This document shows, piece by piece, positions 12,001 through 20,809 of a DNA stretch of 64,000 bases (its first letter is position 1; each line of letters begins with the position of its first letter). The stretch comes from Cardinalis cardinalis (lineage: Eukaryota > Chordata > Aves > Passeriformes > Cardinalidae): the NCBI GenBank assembly GCA_014549065.1, contig JACDOX010000324.1:565281-629280 (forward strand), given 5' to 3'. Under the pieces are notes generated by a model. It worked only from the letters and a program-made list of their open reading frames with translations. It did no database searches and had not been told where the DNA came from. The position numbers were made by a program, and so were the translations under genes.

Positions 12001-15000
12001 GATTCTGAGATGCTCACATCCAAGCTAGGAAACAACAGCCCCCAGGAGCCCACGTGCTCCCAGCTCAGCACACGCTGCCACACCCACGTGTCTGGGTCTA
12101 GAACAAACTACAGCCACACCATGAGCCTCCCTGGCCTCTTCACTTACCCATCAGCCGCAAATCAGAGAGGGCAGGAGTCAAGGCAACCTCATCTGGAAAA
12201 AGGGATGCAAGGTCTAATCCCTAGAATGGAGAGGCTGTCCTCCATTCCTCCTCCACTGAGGTGCAGCACCAGCTNTGAGGAGCTACACGATGCTGTTTCT
12301 CCTGGCTGAGTGCCTGACCTGCCCTGATAAGCACCTCGGTGTTGCACCCTGCACATGATGCTCCCTAACAGCATTTTTAATTTTATTTCCAAATCCTATA
12401 TCTCACTTACCTGAAAAGGTGGCTCCATCCTGTGCTGAGGACAGTTTGCCAAATCCACACTCTGCTATCCACTCATTTCTGTGCTGCACATCTGTTACAC
12501 ATCTGCCTGCACTGGTGACACACGTTCAGCACTCTNCTCTGCAAACAGGTCTTGTTTTCCACACAGGTTTTCCTCTCTGGTAACTGTAACCTCTCTGGTT
12601 CCTCTCAGCAACCTCTGCTGTTGTTAACTCCTCTCTCATTTCTCCTCTGCTCCCTTTTCACCCCACTCTCAGAGGTTCCCAAAGTTACTCCTCAGCTGCA
12701 GTTCTCTGGAGTTTCTGTCACAGTAAGACACATTTATGGTCTCCCCTGTGTCCAGACCTGCCCCCAAACCCCAGTCCAGCTGCTCCTCTGCTGACACCAG
12801 CTTTTATGTCTTCCCAGCAGGAGTGCACATTGCATTTCCTCTGGAAGCCATGTCTGGTGTGCCTGTTACTCCACAAGCTCACAAGCTTCAACACGTGTCC
12901 CAAAAGAAAACGTCACAAAGCAGCTGTTCTAGGCAGCAGGGGATAAACCTCTCCAAGGAAATTAAATAAAAGCCATTTTGGCAAGGATTCCCACTGCAGT
13001 GCTGAGAACTCAAATCCCAAAGTGGCACAGGAAGTTGAGGCAGTTGGGCTTGTGGATAAACAGGGCCTTTGTCACACCCCGAGAACGCGGATCTGCTGCG
13101 GCTACGCCAACACTGCTTGGAACAAAAAAAAGACAACGAGAAGCAGCTCCTTTCAAATGAGGCTGGGAAGAGGTAAAGGCAGCTCACTGATTTTATTTTA
13201 AAGCATTAGATGTGCTCCCGTGGATAATTTCAGGCTGGGGAGCACAACCATGCTTGGAGCCAGCAGCTCTGGGGGAGTCCCTGATGCTGGGCTCCGAACA
13301 CTCCCCAGCACTGCAGCCCTGTGCCTGCCTGGAAGCAGCAAGAACTGAAACCACCTCATCTGTTTGCTTTTCCAAGCTAAATATAGGACAAAGGAGTGAA
13401 AGGCACAGATGGCGAAAGCTCCGCAAGTTTTTAGGTTCTCCTGCTCTAGGAATTGAAGCTGCTGAAGCACAACACAAGGCTGGGCCTTCTCAAATACCTT
13501 CACAACTGAGCAAAGCCCGGCNGGACCGATCCCTGCTGTGACCACCACGGCCACTCTCGTGATGGGGGATCACGGGAACAGTCAGGTGCAACACCTCATT
13601 CACATTTCCCTGGCCCAGCTGCCTCTCCTGACCGCTTTCTTGCAAATTTCCACGTGGAAGAGGGACAAAACCACACCCCCTTGCAGAAAGGACTCCGAGT
13701 GGAGACACAACAAAAAGAACAAGGAATTATTTCATATGCAAATGTGAGCAGAATANAAAGGCAGATTAATGATTCAGTAGCAAAATTCTTCCAAGCAAAN
13801 GAGAGTGGCTGAAAGAAAACCCAAAGGGAGGGTGAAGATGATGTACTTGGAGGAAACAAAACTGAAACAAAAAGAATTAATCTTTTGTATACACCATTAA
13901 ATTGGGTTCAAATCTCATTTCTGCAAAGATCCACAATCCTTGTTCAAGTGAGGAGCAGAATCAGATCAATCAGCCAAACAACAAAGTCCAGCTAGCAGGA
14001 AAACAGGCAGAGAGGCTGAATGTTTTGGGACTCCTTGTTCTCCTTGGAACNGCCCAAAGGATACACAGGTGAACACTGAGAACTGGCCCAATCAGAGGGA
14101 AAAAGGGACACTTTGGGTAAGAATATGCTGTAGCAGTGGTAAGCAGAGACCGATATACAAAATTAAGCAAAAGCACCNGCAAAACTGTATTTATGTAAAG
14201 AAAGAGAGTTGTCCATGAGAACAACACCCACAGGAACAGCATCCAGGATAACACCCAGCTCTGTTTTACCTTCTATCAAGAACTGCTCTCACCCACCTCT
14301 CCATGCTATAAAATACTTCAATGCCTCCGTACCAGGAGGCTGAATCTGTACTGACCACAACACACCNGTGTGAGGTGAATGAGACAGAAAGCTCAGACAC
14401 TTAGGATGTCAGAAATCCATTTAAAGCAGCACCCAGAGCAGCTCCATCACTNCTCCTTCGGGACAGTGCACAGAGAGCCGGAGCACGGAGAATTGGTGAC
14501 TCCGACACAGACCCTGCCCTGCCCAGTCAGGGTGTGTGGGGATGGNCTGGGGCTCCAGACACCCCCAGGATCCACCTCAGAGGGCTGGGATTGATGGATC
14601 NCACCAGCCCTGACCCCACACAGGTCACTACAGACCCCTCACTGTGCTCCTGAGCGTGTCCAGCAGCAGGGATGGAAAGGACCTGCTCAGAAAGCACAGA
14701 GGACAAGCGCTGTGCAGGGCTGCGGCCTCACCTGCACCCTCACAGGCACGGCACCTTTCTGTTCACGCTGCCCTGATCCCGCAGCGATGCAGAGCGAGGT
14801 CGTGCCCGCAGCCATGCGATAACACAGGCAGCTTTTTTATCGCCGTGAAGGGAAACTGAGGCACCGCTTTGTGCCCGGGNCCCGCCCCGAGCAGCCGCGG
14901 CCGCATTTCCCGGCAGAGCCTCACCCGGGAGCACCGGCTTTTCCCCAGCGCCCCTCGGATGAACTCCACTGAAAATGACGGAACACAACGGCAACACCCC

Positions 15001-15463
15001 GCTAGAGCTCTGTTCCCCTCTCGCCTCCCGAACTTCCACTGCCGCCNCCCGCGGCCCAGGGCCGGCACCGACAGCGGGGCAAAGCCGGGCTCGGAGGGTC
15101 CGACCCCCGGAGGGCCACGCCGGGCAGGCTGGGCCCGCTGCCCCCGGACACCACAACGCCCACGGCCCTCGGACACCCCCTGACCCTCGGACACCCCCTG
15201 ACCCTCGGACAGCCCCTCCGGCCCGGCGGCTCCACAGCCCGAAGGGCGCTCAGCCCCCCGCCCCGGCAGCTCCGCACCGGCACTGCCCGGCGGGCCCCAA
15301 ACCGCCAGGCCCGGCCCTCGTCCCCCGCAGCCCCCCGGGAGGAGGATGAGGAGAATGAGGAGAATGAGGAGAATGAGCAGGATGGGGAGGAGAAGGATGA
15401 AGAGGAGCGGGAGCCTCACCGGGAGAGGTGCTTCAGGATCTGCTTCTTGATGATGCCCGCCAT
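1..15463 (-). CDS. BLTP3A: BLTP3A (UHRF1BP1), bridge-like lipid transfer protein, N-terminal part, nine exons
   Basis: The exons, in gene order, are 15463-15420, 4010-3848, 3085-3047, 2577-2486, 2307-2118, 1958-1818, 1280-1110, 584-407 and 89-1. They join in phase to about 369 residues, roughly the first quarter of the family's usual length; the gene runs off the left edge. The protein begins MAGIIKKQILKHLSRFTKNL, the amphipathic start of the chorein/VPS13 N-terminal domain, followed by LSPDKINLSTL and LELDEEVLQNVLELPTWL. Later landmarks are KVVEGMFIVVNSITIKIHSK, FELWQLQGYSVNPNWQQSDL and LLDDLLWVLTDSQLKAMMKY. Family knowledge: these proteins form a hydrophobic groove that bridges membranes and moves lipids, and this member associates with endosomal or retrograde trafficking. 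The paralogue BLTP3B is less likely, because the neighbour SNRPC matches the BLTP3A locus. The start ATG lies in a GC-rich promoter. No frameshift is seen; two ambiguous bases affect codons. Confidence 0.95.
407..584 (-). CDS. BLTP3A: BLTP3A coding exon 8
   Basis: Residues 281-340, from ITPPAPSAQQSWAQPFGASP through YFDKHDMKESSYHLLISRLD to SHAREA. The first part is a Pro/Ser/Ala-rich, probably disordered linker; the second part re-enters folded sequence. The donor is GTCAGG and the exon ends one base into a Gly codon. Confidence 0.93.
1110..1280 (-). CDS. BLTP3A: BLTP3A coding exon 7
   Basis: Residues 224-280, from TKDCNVVASKLMFLLDDLLW to LAPESVQ. Exactly 57 codons, phase 0 at both ends, donor GTGAGT. 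The ambiguous base at 1134 gives an AAN codon (Lys or Asn) after QQR. Confidence 0.95.
1818..1958 (-). CDS. BLTP3A: BLTP3A coding exon 6
   Basis: Residues 177-223, from VLTFKELTWQTLRIEADATE to IQISLKRR. Exactly 47 codons and phase 0 at both ends, with a GGGCAG acceptor and a GTGAGA donor. Confidence 0.94.
2118..2307 (-). CDS. BLTP3A: BLTP3A coding exon 5
   Basis: Residues 113-176, starting (S)EYGFAEKVVEG and ending ITDPQRGE. The acceptor is TTGCAG and the donor GTGAGC. It includes a predicted beta-strand run VNSITIKIHS typical of the lipid-groove repeats (inference). Confidence 0.94.
2486..2577 (-). CDS. BLTP3A: BLTP3A coding exon 4
   Basis: Starts YLDKVEVEMRTCEEPRPPNG and ends GQ plus two bases (AG) of a split Ser codon. 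The acceptor is TGCAG and the donor GTCAGA, a weaker donor than its neighbours. Confidence 0.92.
3047..3085 (-). CDS. BLTP3A: BLTP3A coding exon 3 (39 nt)
   Basis: A very short exon encoding IQWTKLKTHPICL (residues 70-82), flanked by a TTTCAG acceptor and a GTAATG donor. Both ends are phase 0, so skipping it would delete 13 residues without a frameshift. Confidence 0.9.
3848..4010 (-). CDS. BLTP3A: BLTP3A coding exon 2
   Basis: Residues 15-69, the core of the chorein_N domain, ending at NKASIR. The acceptor is TAG and the donor GTGAGC; the exon ends in phase 0. The ambiguous base at 3962 falls in an AAN codon (Lys or Asn); Lys is expected from mammalian relatives as I recall them. Confidence 0.95.
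4721..4800. repeat. 20-bp minisatellite, four copies
   Basis: Four perfect head-to-tail copies of TGGCCCCTAAGGAACCAGAG, with a half copy (AAAACCAGAG) just before them. No divergence between units, which suggests recent expansion. Confidence 0.97.
5471..5618 (-). mobile_element. LTR 5'-end fragment, inverted relative to the solo LTR
   Basis: On the minus strand this reads TGTTGCCTATAATTCTATAT and continues collinear with the first ~150 bp of the LTR at 6268-6774, until CTAGATTTTAG, where similarity stops. The two 5' ends face each other about 650 bp apart. It lacks the hairpin insertion and the poly(A) part of the other copy, so it is a truncated older fragment or the remains of a rearranged insertion. 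Confidence 0.75.
6026..6115. repeat. tandem duplication of about 45 bp
   Basis: Two adjacent copies share AAACCAAACA, GACAGGTAGGTAATACCCAG and CAGTTAAG with a few differences and a small indel. It lies between the two LTR fragments. Confidence 0.85.
6268..6774 (+). mobile_element. solo LTR of an endogenous retrovirus
   Basis: The 507-bp element begins TGTTGCCTATAA and ends TTATAGGCAACA: a 12-bp terminal inverted repeat with the TG...CA ends of retroviral LTRs. It is flanked by the 4-bp direct repeat CAAG (6264-6267 and 6775-6778), a plausible target-site duplication. An AATAAA at 6707-6712, about 65 bp before the 3' end, fits the plus orientation. No internal retroviral genes are present. 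I cannot name the family without a repeat library; a 4-bp duplication would fit a gamma-like retrovirus better than ERVL or ERVK (inference). Confidence 0.8.
15168..15213. repeat. 18-bp short tandem repeat
   Basis: About 2.5 copies of CCCTCGGACACCCCCTGA in the GC-rich start of BLTP3A intron 1, on the plus strand as written. Confidence 0.85.
15341..15400. repeat. GGAGAATGA-type simple repeat beside BLTP3A exon 1
   Basis: Degenerate tandem units of GAGGAGAAT and GAGGATGAG, purine-rich on the plus strand, within 80 bp of the BLTP3A exon 1 donor. On the coding strand this is a pyrimidine-rich run (CTCCTCATTC). Confidence 0.85.
15420..15463 (-). CDS. BLTP3A: BLTP3A coding exon 1
   Basis: Encodes residues 1-15 from the ATG at 15463; the Arg15 codon is split CG|G. 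The donor GTGAGG follows directly. The ATG sits in a GCCATGGCGGG-type context on the minus strand, which is good for initiation. Confidence 0.93.
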
Positions 15464-15860
15464 GCCGGGCCGGCGGGTCAGGCCCGCGGGCGGCGGGACC
15501 CCATCGCGCACCGCCCGCTCCGCTCCGGCCGGCCCCTTCCCGCACCGCCCGCTCCGCACCGCTCCGCCCGCCCCCGGCCGCCCCCGGCCGGCCCCTTCCC
15601 GCACCGCCCGCCCCTCCCGCACCGCCCCCGGCCGGCCCCTTCCCGCACCGCCCCCCCTGTCCGTACCGCCCCCGGCCGGCCCCTTCCCGCACCGCCCGCT
15701 CCTCCCCTGTCCGTACCGCCCCCGGCCGGCCCCTTCCCGCACCGCCCGCTCCTCCCCTGTCCGTACCGCCCCCGGCCGGCCCCTTCCCGCACCGCCCGCC
15801 CCTCCCGCACCGCCCCAGCCGCGCTCCGGGCGTGTGCGGGGAGGGGGCGGTCACAGTGAG
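15464..15860 (-). promoter_or_regulatory. BLTP3A CpG-island promoter / 5'UTR
   Basis: Extremely GC- and CpG-rich sequence immediately upstream of the BLTP3A ATG, without a TATA box, as expected for a housekeeping promoter. Most of it is the six-copy minisatellite. The transcription start cannot be fixed from the sequence. Confidence 0.6.
15526..15816. repeat. GC-rich minisatellite at the BLTP3A promoter/5'UTR, six copies
   Basis: The core CCGGCCGGCCCCTTCCCGCA recurs at about 15526, 15584, 15629, 15672, 15722 and 15772 (periods 58, 45, 43, 50 and 50 bp). The last two periods are identical units that add CTCCTCCCCTGTCCGTACCG. It begins about 60 bp upstream of the BLTP3A ATG, so it lies in the 5'UTR, the core promoter, or both. 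Each unit carries GGGCGG-like Sp1 sites on one strand. The long ORFs across it are composition artefacts. Confidence 0.93.
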
Positions 15861-15879
15861 ATCCCGGACAGCCAGGGAC

Positions 15880-16110
15880 CTGCTCCAGGACCCCCATTCG
15901 GAACCCACTTCTGGACCAACCCAGGAGCTCCAGGAACCCACCCCGGGATCCTCCAGAACTCCCCTCTCAGACACCACCCCAGGATCCTCCAGGGACCACC
16001 CTGGAACTCCCCTCCGGACCCCACTTCAGAATCAACCCAGGATCACTCCCCAGACCACCCTGGAGCCNCCCCAGGATCCTCCAGACCCCCTTCTCATGGG
16101 TTCCCCCATC
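15880..16110. repeat. degenerate C/A-rich repeat between SNRPC and BLTP3A
   Basis: Loosely repeated phrases such as CCAGGATCCTCCAG, GACCACCCTGGA and GGAACCCACTTC recur with a variable period of about 35-60 bp. It fills the short interval between the BLTP3A promoter and the SNRPC 3' end. Confidence 0.6.
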
Positions 16111-16217
16111 AGTCCTGACTTCCCTTATGGCCCAGCACTGCCGCTCCCACCATTATTTTCTTCCCCAGGAGAGAGTTCAGAACAAGACTCCGAGTCCATA
16201 TGGAAACAACATCAATG

Positions 16218-16223
16218 TTTATT
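16218..16223 (-). terminator. SNRPC polyadenylation signal
   Basis: AATAAA on the minus strand, 218 bp past the SNRPC stop codon. It is the only canonical signal between the stop and the BLTP3A promoter. Confidence 0.8.
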
Positions 16224-16440
16224 CTTGGTTTTATCATTCAATGGGGAAAAAAAAATAATACAATTGAAGAGACACCCAAAAAGCCAGACCTTGTANAAGT
16301 CAGTGCAGGGTGTGTCCATTCTTAGGCTGAGGTTACAGCAGAATCTCTCCACACACTGAGTACAAAGCCCCAGGGACACAGGTCTGTGGTGTTTGTCATA
16401 GGGAAGGTCCTAATATGAAAAGGCAGCTTCATCTCCATCT

Positions 16441-16565
16441 TTATCTGTCTGGACGGGTCATTCCTGGCCTGGTTGGCACCATCATGGGTCTGGAGGGGGG
16501 TCTCATCATGGGGGGCCCTGGCATCATTGGCATGTGTCCTCCCATGGGCGGCCTCATCCCAGGAG
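16441..16565 (-). CDS. SNRPC: SNRPC coding exon 6 and stop
   Basis: Residues 119-159, [20 protein letters not shown] and on to the terminal RPGMTRPDR, with a TAA stop at 16443-16441. Acceptor TGGCAG. Confidence 0.96.
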
Positions 16566-19500
16566 CTGCCAGGGGAGAGACAGGTTAGAGAACAGCTCTT
16601 GGGAGCACCACTGCCCAGTCATGGTAGATCACGGGTTGGGATGGACCTTGAAGATTTATTTCCANTCCTCTGCCAGGAGCAGGGACCCCTTTCACTATCC
16701 CAGGTTGCTCCAAGTCCTGTCCAACCCAGCCTTGGACACTCCCAGGGATCCAGGGGCAGCCACAGCTTCTCTTCACAGCAACATCTGCCTCATTACCCTC
16801 AGAGAGGGGAAATTCCACCCTGTACAGTGGGCACATTCTCTACCCTGCTCCAGGGAACTCCCATGTTCCAAGCCTGTAAGCTCTGGCCTGGCAGCTGCCG
16901 AGATGGATTCCGTTCTCTGAGGAGCTCAGCCAGCAGCAGAGGAGGAACCAAGCCCCTGGGTTATACACCCATTCTGACAATATTCACTCACAACTTATTT
17001 CCAGCCACTCAAGAGACACACCAGCTTAATTACTGATCGGAAATGTGTTAATTTGGAGAAAAATGCTGCAAAACCAGCCCATGTGCTCACAAACAAGCAC
17101 AGGGCACCTCTGCCAGGGAAAAGCAGGTGCTGTACTGCACAGCCCTGAAATAATGGTTTCCATCCCATTCTGCCATTTATGTTCACCAGGTTCCTGAATA
17201 TCACAGATTGTGCATTTATNTTGAGCCTTTAAAAACACTCAAAGAACACTTTCAACTGCAAGACAATAATTACAAAGACACTTCACTACTTTCAGTGCAC
17301 GTGTGTGTGTGTTCCCATAGATTTGTTCTGGGAACTGTTCCAATAAGATATCCCTTGAGAATTCTTCAAATGCCAGGAAGCTCAGGAGTGGAATGGATCA
17401 AAGACATTTTAGTTTACAGTTCTGATAAAGCCTTTTCCAGGCCCATTGTTTCTCTGGAACACGTTCCCCTGAGATGCTTTAAACACTAAAAAAACATTTA
17501 CTGCAAAAANTGCACCTCTTGTGCAAAACCTGAGACCTGGAGGCACCAAACTCCTCAATGATCACTGCTCAGAGCAGAGGGAGAACAGCTATGACTTCCC
17601 AGAGCCATAATTCCAGCTGCACAGGGNGTTGGTGACTCCAAACAAGAAGCAAAGGGGTTTAATGAGTGGTTGTAAAATTGTTTTAATCTCCCCATGCAGG
17701 GGTAGCAGTGACACAGGTGTGACCAGCCCAGCCCTGAGTGGGACAAGAAACACCCCCCAGACCCCCCCAGCCAGCCCCCCATGGCAGAGTTACCCCATCC
17801 CAAACTTACCAGGTCCAACTGGCATCATTCCTGGCGGGGGTGGGCCCATCATTGGCATCATCGGGGGCCCCCCCATGTGTGGGGCTGGCATCATGCCGGG
17901 CCGGGGGGGGCCAGCTGGACAGACACAACAGTTACACACNGGCACTCTCAGCCCCCAAAGGGCACTGCAGCTACTCACAGCACGTGGCAGTAACTAATGC
18001 CTCAGTGGCTTTACAGCTGCCTCCNTTCCAGCCCTGATTCCAGGGGCTAGAAGTGAGCACAGGAGGAATGTGCTGGCTGCCAACTCCAGCTGTGCACACC
18101 CAGCACAGGGAGCTGGGCTGGGAGGGCTTTGGGCCCTTCACCAGCTCAAGGGCAAAATGTTACCAAAGGGATTTCTATTTAAAAAACCAACCCACTGTGC
18201 AGTTTTAACAGAGCCACCTGCCCAGCAGCCCCCATGGAATGAGGGGTTGTCACTGCTCCTGGTGCACTCAGCATCCCAGAAATCACACACGGTAAGGGCT
18301 GAACTGCTCTTACACAGAATTCCCTCACACTCTGGGAGCACAAGCTCAACATGGCTTAGCTTCAAGCTAAAAGGCCTTTTCTTTCCAAGCTGAGGGCACA
18401 AACAGCCCCAGAGGGCCCTGACCCCAGTCCCAAAGTGCCCCAAACTTACGGATGCTGGGAGGAGGTGGAATCATGGCTCCGGCCGGAGGCGGTGCCGAGA
18501 ACGGCGTCGGTGGAATTTTCCCTTGCTGGAATGCAGCCGCTACATTGGGGGGGAAAAGAAAAAAAAAAAAAAGGAAAGAAAGAATCCCAGGGAAAAAAAA
18601 AACACCAGTTACTAGGCCGAGGAAGGGAGGGCCGGGTCGCTCGTCCGTGTCATGCCCCGCGGTCACGTCATGCTGCGTGCGCTGCTGTCCCCACGCCGGA
18701 CACATCCCGGGCACCTGGGGAGCACCTGAGACTCCTGGAGACAATTATTGTTACAGCTGGGACTAGAGAGCTCCTGCGTGGATGTCACACCCCTGGGCAG
18801 GGCGGGAGGGAGGGGAGGTGGGAGAGGGAAAACACAAAAATCAACCACGTGGCGGGATCCGCAGCGTTCCACCGGGACATGCTGTGCTGGAATGGACACG
18901 GGGACAGGGCTGGGGAGGGGGCAAAGAGCAGGAAATGNGGGGCAAGGAAGGGCAGGAATTCCACTGGTATTGACTGGGAGGAAGGCAAAAGATGGGGAAG
19001 TTGGAAGCATCACAAGGAGAACAGAGCGAGGATGAGCTCGGGGAAATGCGGACTGGATGTTCTAGGAAAAGTCTTCACCCAGAGGTGGNTGGGCACTGAA
19101 CACTCCCCAGGGGAGTGAGCACAGCTCTCAGCCTGTCAGAGCTGTCAGGGGGATGCTGCTGTTCACGTGGCTTGGTCTCAGGCAGTCCTGCACGGAGCTG
19201 GGAGTGGGATCAGTGATCCTGAGGGGTCCNGTCCAACCTGAGCTATCCCACCAGCCAAGGAGTGCTGCCACAAAGCTGATCTGGTGCTTGGGTTTCTTTC
19301 ATACAGCAAAGAGAAAAAGCACCTCTTGAAGTGACAGAGGAACCAATGCCACACTTCACTTAAACCTTTAAGAGCCAGGAAAAACACCACTTGGGAACTG
19401 AGGGCAGGCAACCCCAGCATGTGAAAAATGAAACAATCCACACACTTTTATGTCTGTTTTCCTATCTTTTGGAATTTTTATCCATGCTCTTAGCAAAAAC

Positions 19501-20809
19501 GTGCCAGTGCCAAGCAGCACAAGTTTGTAATGTGGCCCTGCAGGATATCACTGAGAGCCCTCATGAACAGTGACATGGAGCCACTGCCACCAGCCCTGGA
19601 GGGAACCTCAGCNCTTGNGTGGAAGGCAGAACTCTCAGGCTGNCCCANGACAGCCCAAAACCCGAGGAACTCAAGATCCACAATCCAAGATTTTACTGAC
19701 AACTCACTGAGCAAAGACTGCCCAGGGAAGTGAGGAAAGGTCAAGGTGGAAGCAGGGAGCAGCAGCTGGAGGAAAGGCAGGGGAAGGAATGGGGAGGCAG
19801 GCGGGGTCACAGAAAGATTGGCCTTACTTGTTTTGTCAATCAGGCTCTGGGCTTGCTCCTCCATCCATTTCTGGTAATAATCCTTCACGTTCTCCTTGTG
19901 CTTCCGGCCACTGCAGTGGGTTTTTCTCACGGAGGGCTGGGAAAGGCCACAGAAACCCCAGGATTACTGATGTTCTCATGATTTTAAACACACCTAATTC
20001 AGCAGCATAAAGCAGGTTTGTTTCTGCGCCCAGGCAGAGGAGGGGTGATGTACAAAAGTTTTATACAAATTTTTATCAGCACATAAGTGTTGACTCTCCA
20101 AAGGCTGCCCTGAGCTGCCACCTCTGACCCTGCCACTGCCCCCCTGGAGAACACCAGGGGCATGGCACATTCTCCCTCTTTCTTGCATGGAAGTGGAAAA
20201 CACGAAGGAACACCGCTGTACCCACAGGAGCTGCTTTTAGCCGAGATAACTTTTATTTTAATGCTCTTCACGTGCCAAAAAACTGAAGCAGAGGATTTGG
20301 TACTCACCGAGTCATGGGTGAGGTACGTGTCACAGTAATCACAGTAAAACCTGCCGGGGAAAAGTCTTGTTATTACTAAAAGCCTTATTAAGTTGATATT
20401 TGATTTATTGATAATTATTAATGATAATATTAACATATTATTTTAATATTATTATTAATTATATTATTTATTATTATTATTAATTATATTATTTTAATAT
20501 TATTATTAATTATATTATTAATATTATTTCATTATTATTATAAGGGAAGAGCTGGAATAATAATATTATTATTATTCCCTGAGCTCTGCAAACTCAGACT
20601 CTGACAGATCTTATTATGTTAACGCCGTGAGCGTTAACGGAGCCCCGGGAACGACCCCGCAGGGCGCCAGGGCTCGGCCCGCCCGATCATCCGCGCCCCC
20701 GGGCTCGCGGGGAGCACCAGGACCCCCGAGAAGCAGCGACCCCCGCCCGGGACCCGCACCCGGGACCACCGGGGAGCCGCGGCCCGGCCTCCCGGACTCA
20801 CTTGGGCAT
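16441..20809 (-). CDS. SNRPC: SNRPC, U1 small nuclear ribonucleoprotein C, complete
   Basis: Six exons (20809-20802, 20350-20308, 19936-19828, 18539-18450, 17914-17810 and 16565-16441) join in phase to 480 nt, that is 159 residues plus stop, the same length as I recall for human U1-C. Residues 1-35 form the U1-C-type C2H2 zinc finger, with Cys6, Cys9, His24 and His30 all present ([17 protein letters not shown], then [14 protein letters not shown]). After the helix [17 protein letters not shown] comes a Pro/Met/Gly-rich tail with GMMP and [10 protein letters not shown] motifs, ending RPGMTRPDR. Known role: U1-C stabilises pairing of U1 snRNA with the 5' splice site in the nucleus. It is arranged head-to-head with ILRUN and head-to-tail with BLTP3A. 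All catalytic or ligand residues are intact and no base is ambiguous. Confidence 0.97.
16611..16860 (-). mobile_element. CR1 LINE 3' fragment (antisense)
   Basis: The plus strand reads GGGTTGGGATGGACCTTGAA, CTCTGCCAGGAGCAGGGACC, CCAGGTTGCTCCAAGTCCTG and TCCAACCCAGCCTTGGACAC, matching the well-known reverse complement of the CR1 3' region with many point differences. It lies in SNRPC intron 5, just upstream of the last exon. The right boundary is approximate. Confidence 0.8.
17200..17809 (-). other. SNRPC intron 5, right part
   Basis: Between the CR1 fragment and exon 5 I see only unique sequence, a short GT run at about 17300-17313, and a C/T-rich stretch near 17750-17785. No gene or RNA is recognised. 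Confidence 0.5.
17810..17914 (-). CDS. SNRPC: SNRPC coding exon 5
   Basis: Residues 84-119, the Met/Pro/Gly-rich stretch starting [20 protein letters not shown] and ending MMPVGP. Acceptor CCAG, donor GTAAGT. Confidence 0.95.
18450..18539 (-). CDS. SNRPC: SNRPC coding exon 4
   Basis: Residues 54-84, [20 protein letters not shown] and on to PPPPSI. It uses a TAG acceptor after an unusually long pyrimidine tract and a GTAAGT donor. Confidence 0.95.
18545..18605 (-). other. long polypyrimidine tract upstream of SNRPC exon 4
   Basis: On the coding strand two T-rich runs (about 11 and 14 T) separated by CCCTGGGATTC lead into CCCCCCAATGTAG, the exon 4 acceptor. This is far longer than the usual 10-20 nt tract and may strengthen or modulate recognition of this acceptor. 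Confidence 0.7.
19015..19255 (+). mobile_element. CR1 LINE 3' fragment (sense)
   Basis: The plus strand contains ACTGGATGTTCTAGGAAAAG, TTCACCCAGAGGTGG, GGGCACTGAACACTCCCCAG, GTGATCCTGAGGGGTC and GTCCAACCTGAG, following the order of the CR1 3' untranslated region towards its end. It lies in SNRPC intron 3 in the opposite orientation to the copy at 16.6-16.9 kb. Boundaries are approximate. Confidence 0.75.
19828..19936 (-). CDS. SNRPC: SNRPC coding exon 3
   Basis: Residues 18-54: the two zinc-ligand histidines and the long helix ([20 protein letters not shown], then [16 protein letters not shown]). Acceptor CCCAG, donor GTAAGG. Confidence 0.96.
20308..20350 (-). CDS. SNRPC: SNRPC coding exon 2 (43 nt)
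   Basis: Encodes residues 3-17 including both zinc-ligand cysteines ([14 protein letters not shown]). Acceptor CCGGCAG, donor GTGAGTA. Confidence 0.95.
20400..20577. repeat. AT-rich (TTA/ATT)n microsatellite
   Basis: Almost pure A/T with recurrent TTAATATTATTATTAATTAT units in SNRPC intron 1, only 50 bp upstream of exon 2 on the coding strand, and abutting a CpG island on its right. Confidence 0.95.
20618..20638. repeat. 8-bp inverted repeat GTTAACGC / GCGTTAAC
   Basis: Perfect arms at 20618-20625 and 20631-20638 around CGTGA, at the sharp junction between the AT-rich block and the CpG island. Confidence 0.8.
20802..20809 (-). CDS. SNRPC: SNRPC coding exon 1 (8 nt)
   Basis: Encodes only Met-Pro and AA of a Lys codon before the GTGAGT donor. 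This tiny first coding segment sits in the context CCACCATGCCC, a strong Kozak match. Confidence 0.93.

Larger units (their letters stand above)
4011..15419 (-). other. BLTP3A intron 1 (11.4 kb)
   Basis: A large first intron between the 44-nt coding exon 1 and the chorein exon 2. It holds a 20-bp minisatellite (4721-4800), an inverted LTR fragment (5471-5618), a local tandem duplication (6026-6115), a solo LTR (6268-6774) and GC-rich simple repeats close to exon 1 (15168-15213 and 15341-15400). Between 6.8 and 14.9 kb I see no coding exon, recognisable transposon or RNA gene. Confidence 0.75.

Noticed and set aside
14763..16118. Several long ORFs on both strands (up to about 400 codons) over the BLTP3A promoter
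   Set aside because: They arise from the GC-rich minisatellite, encode low-complexity Gly/Arg/Pro repeats, and overlap the true BLTP3A exon 1 in other frames.
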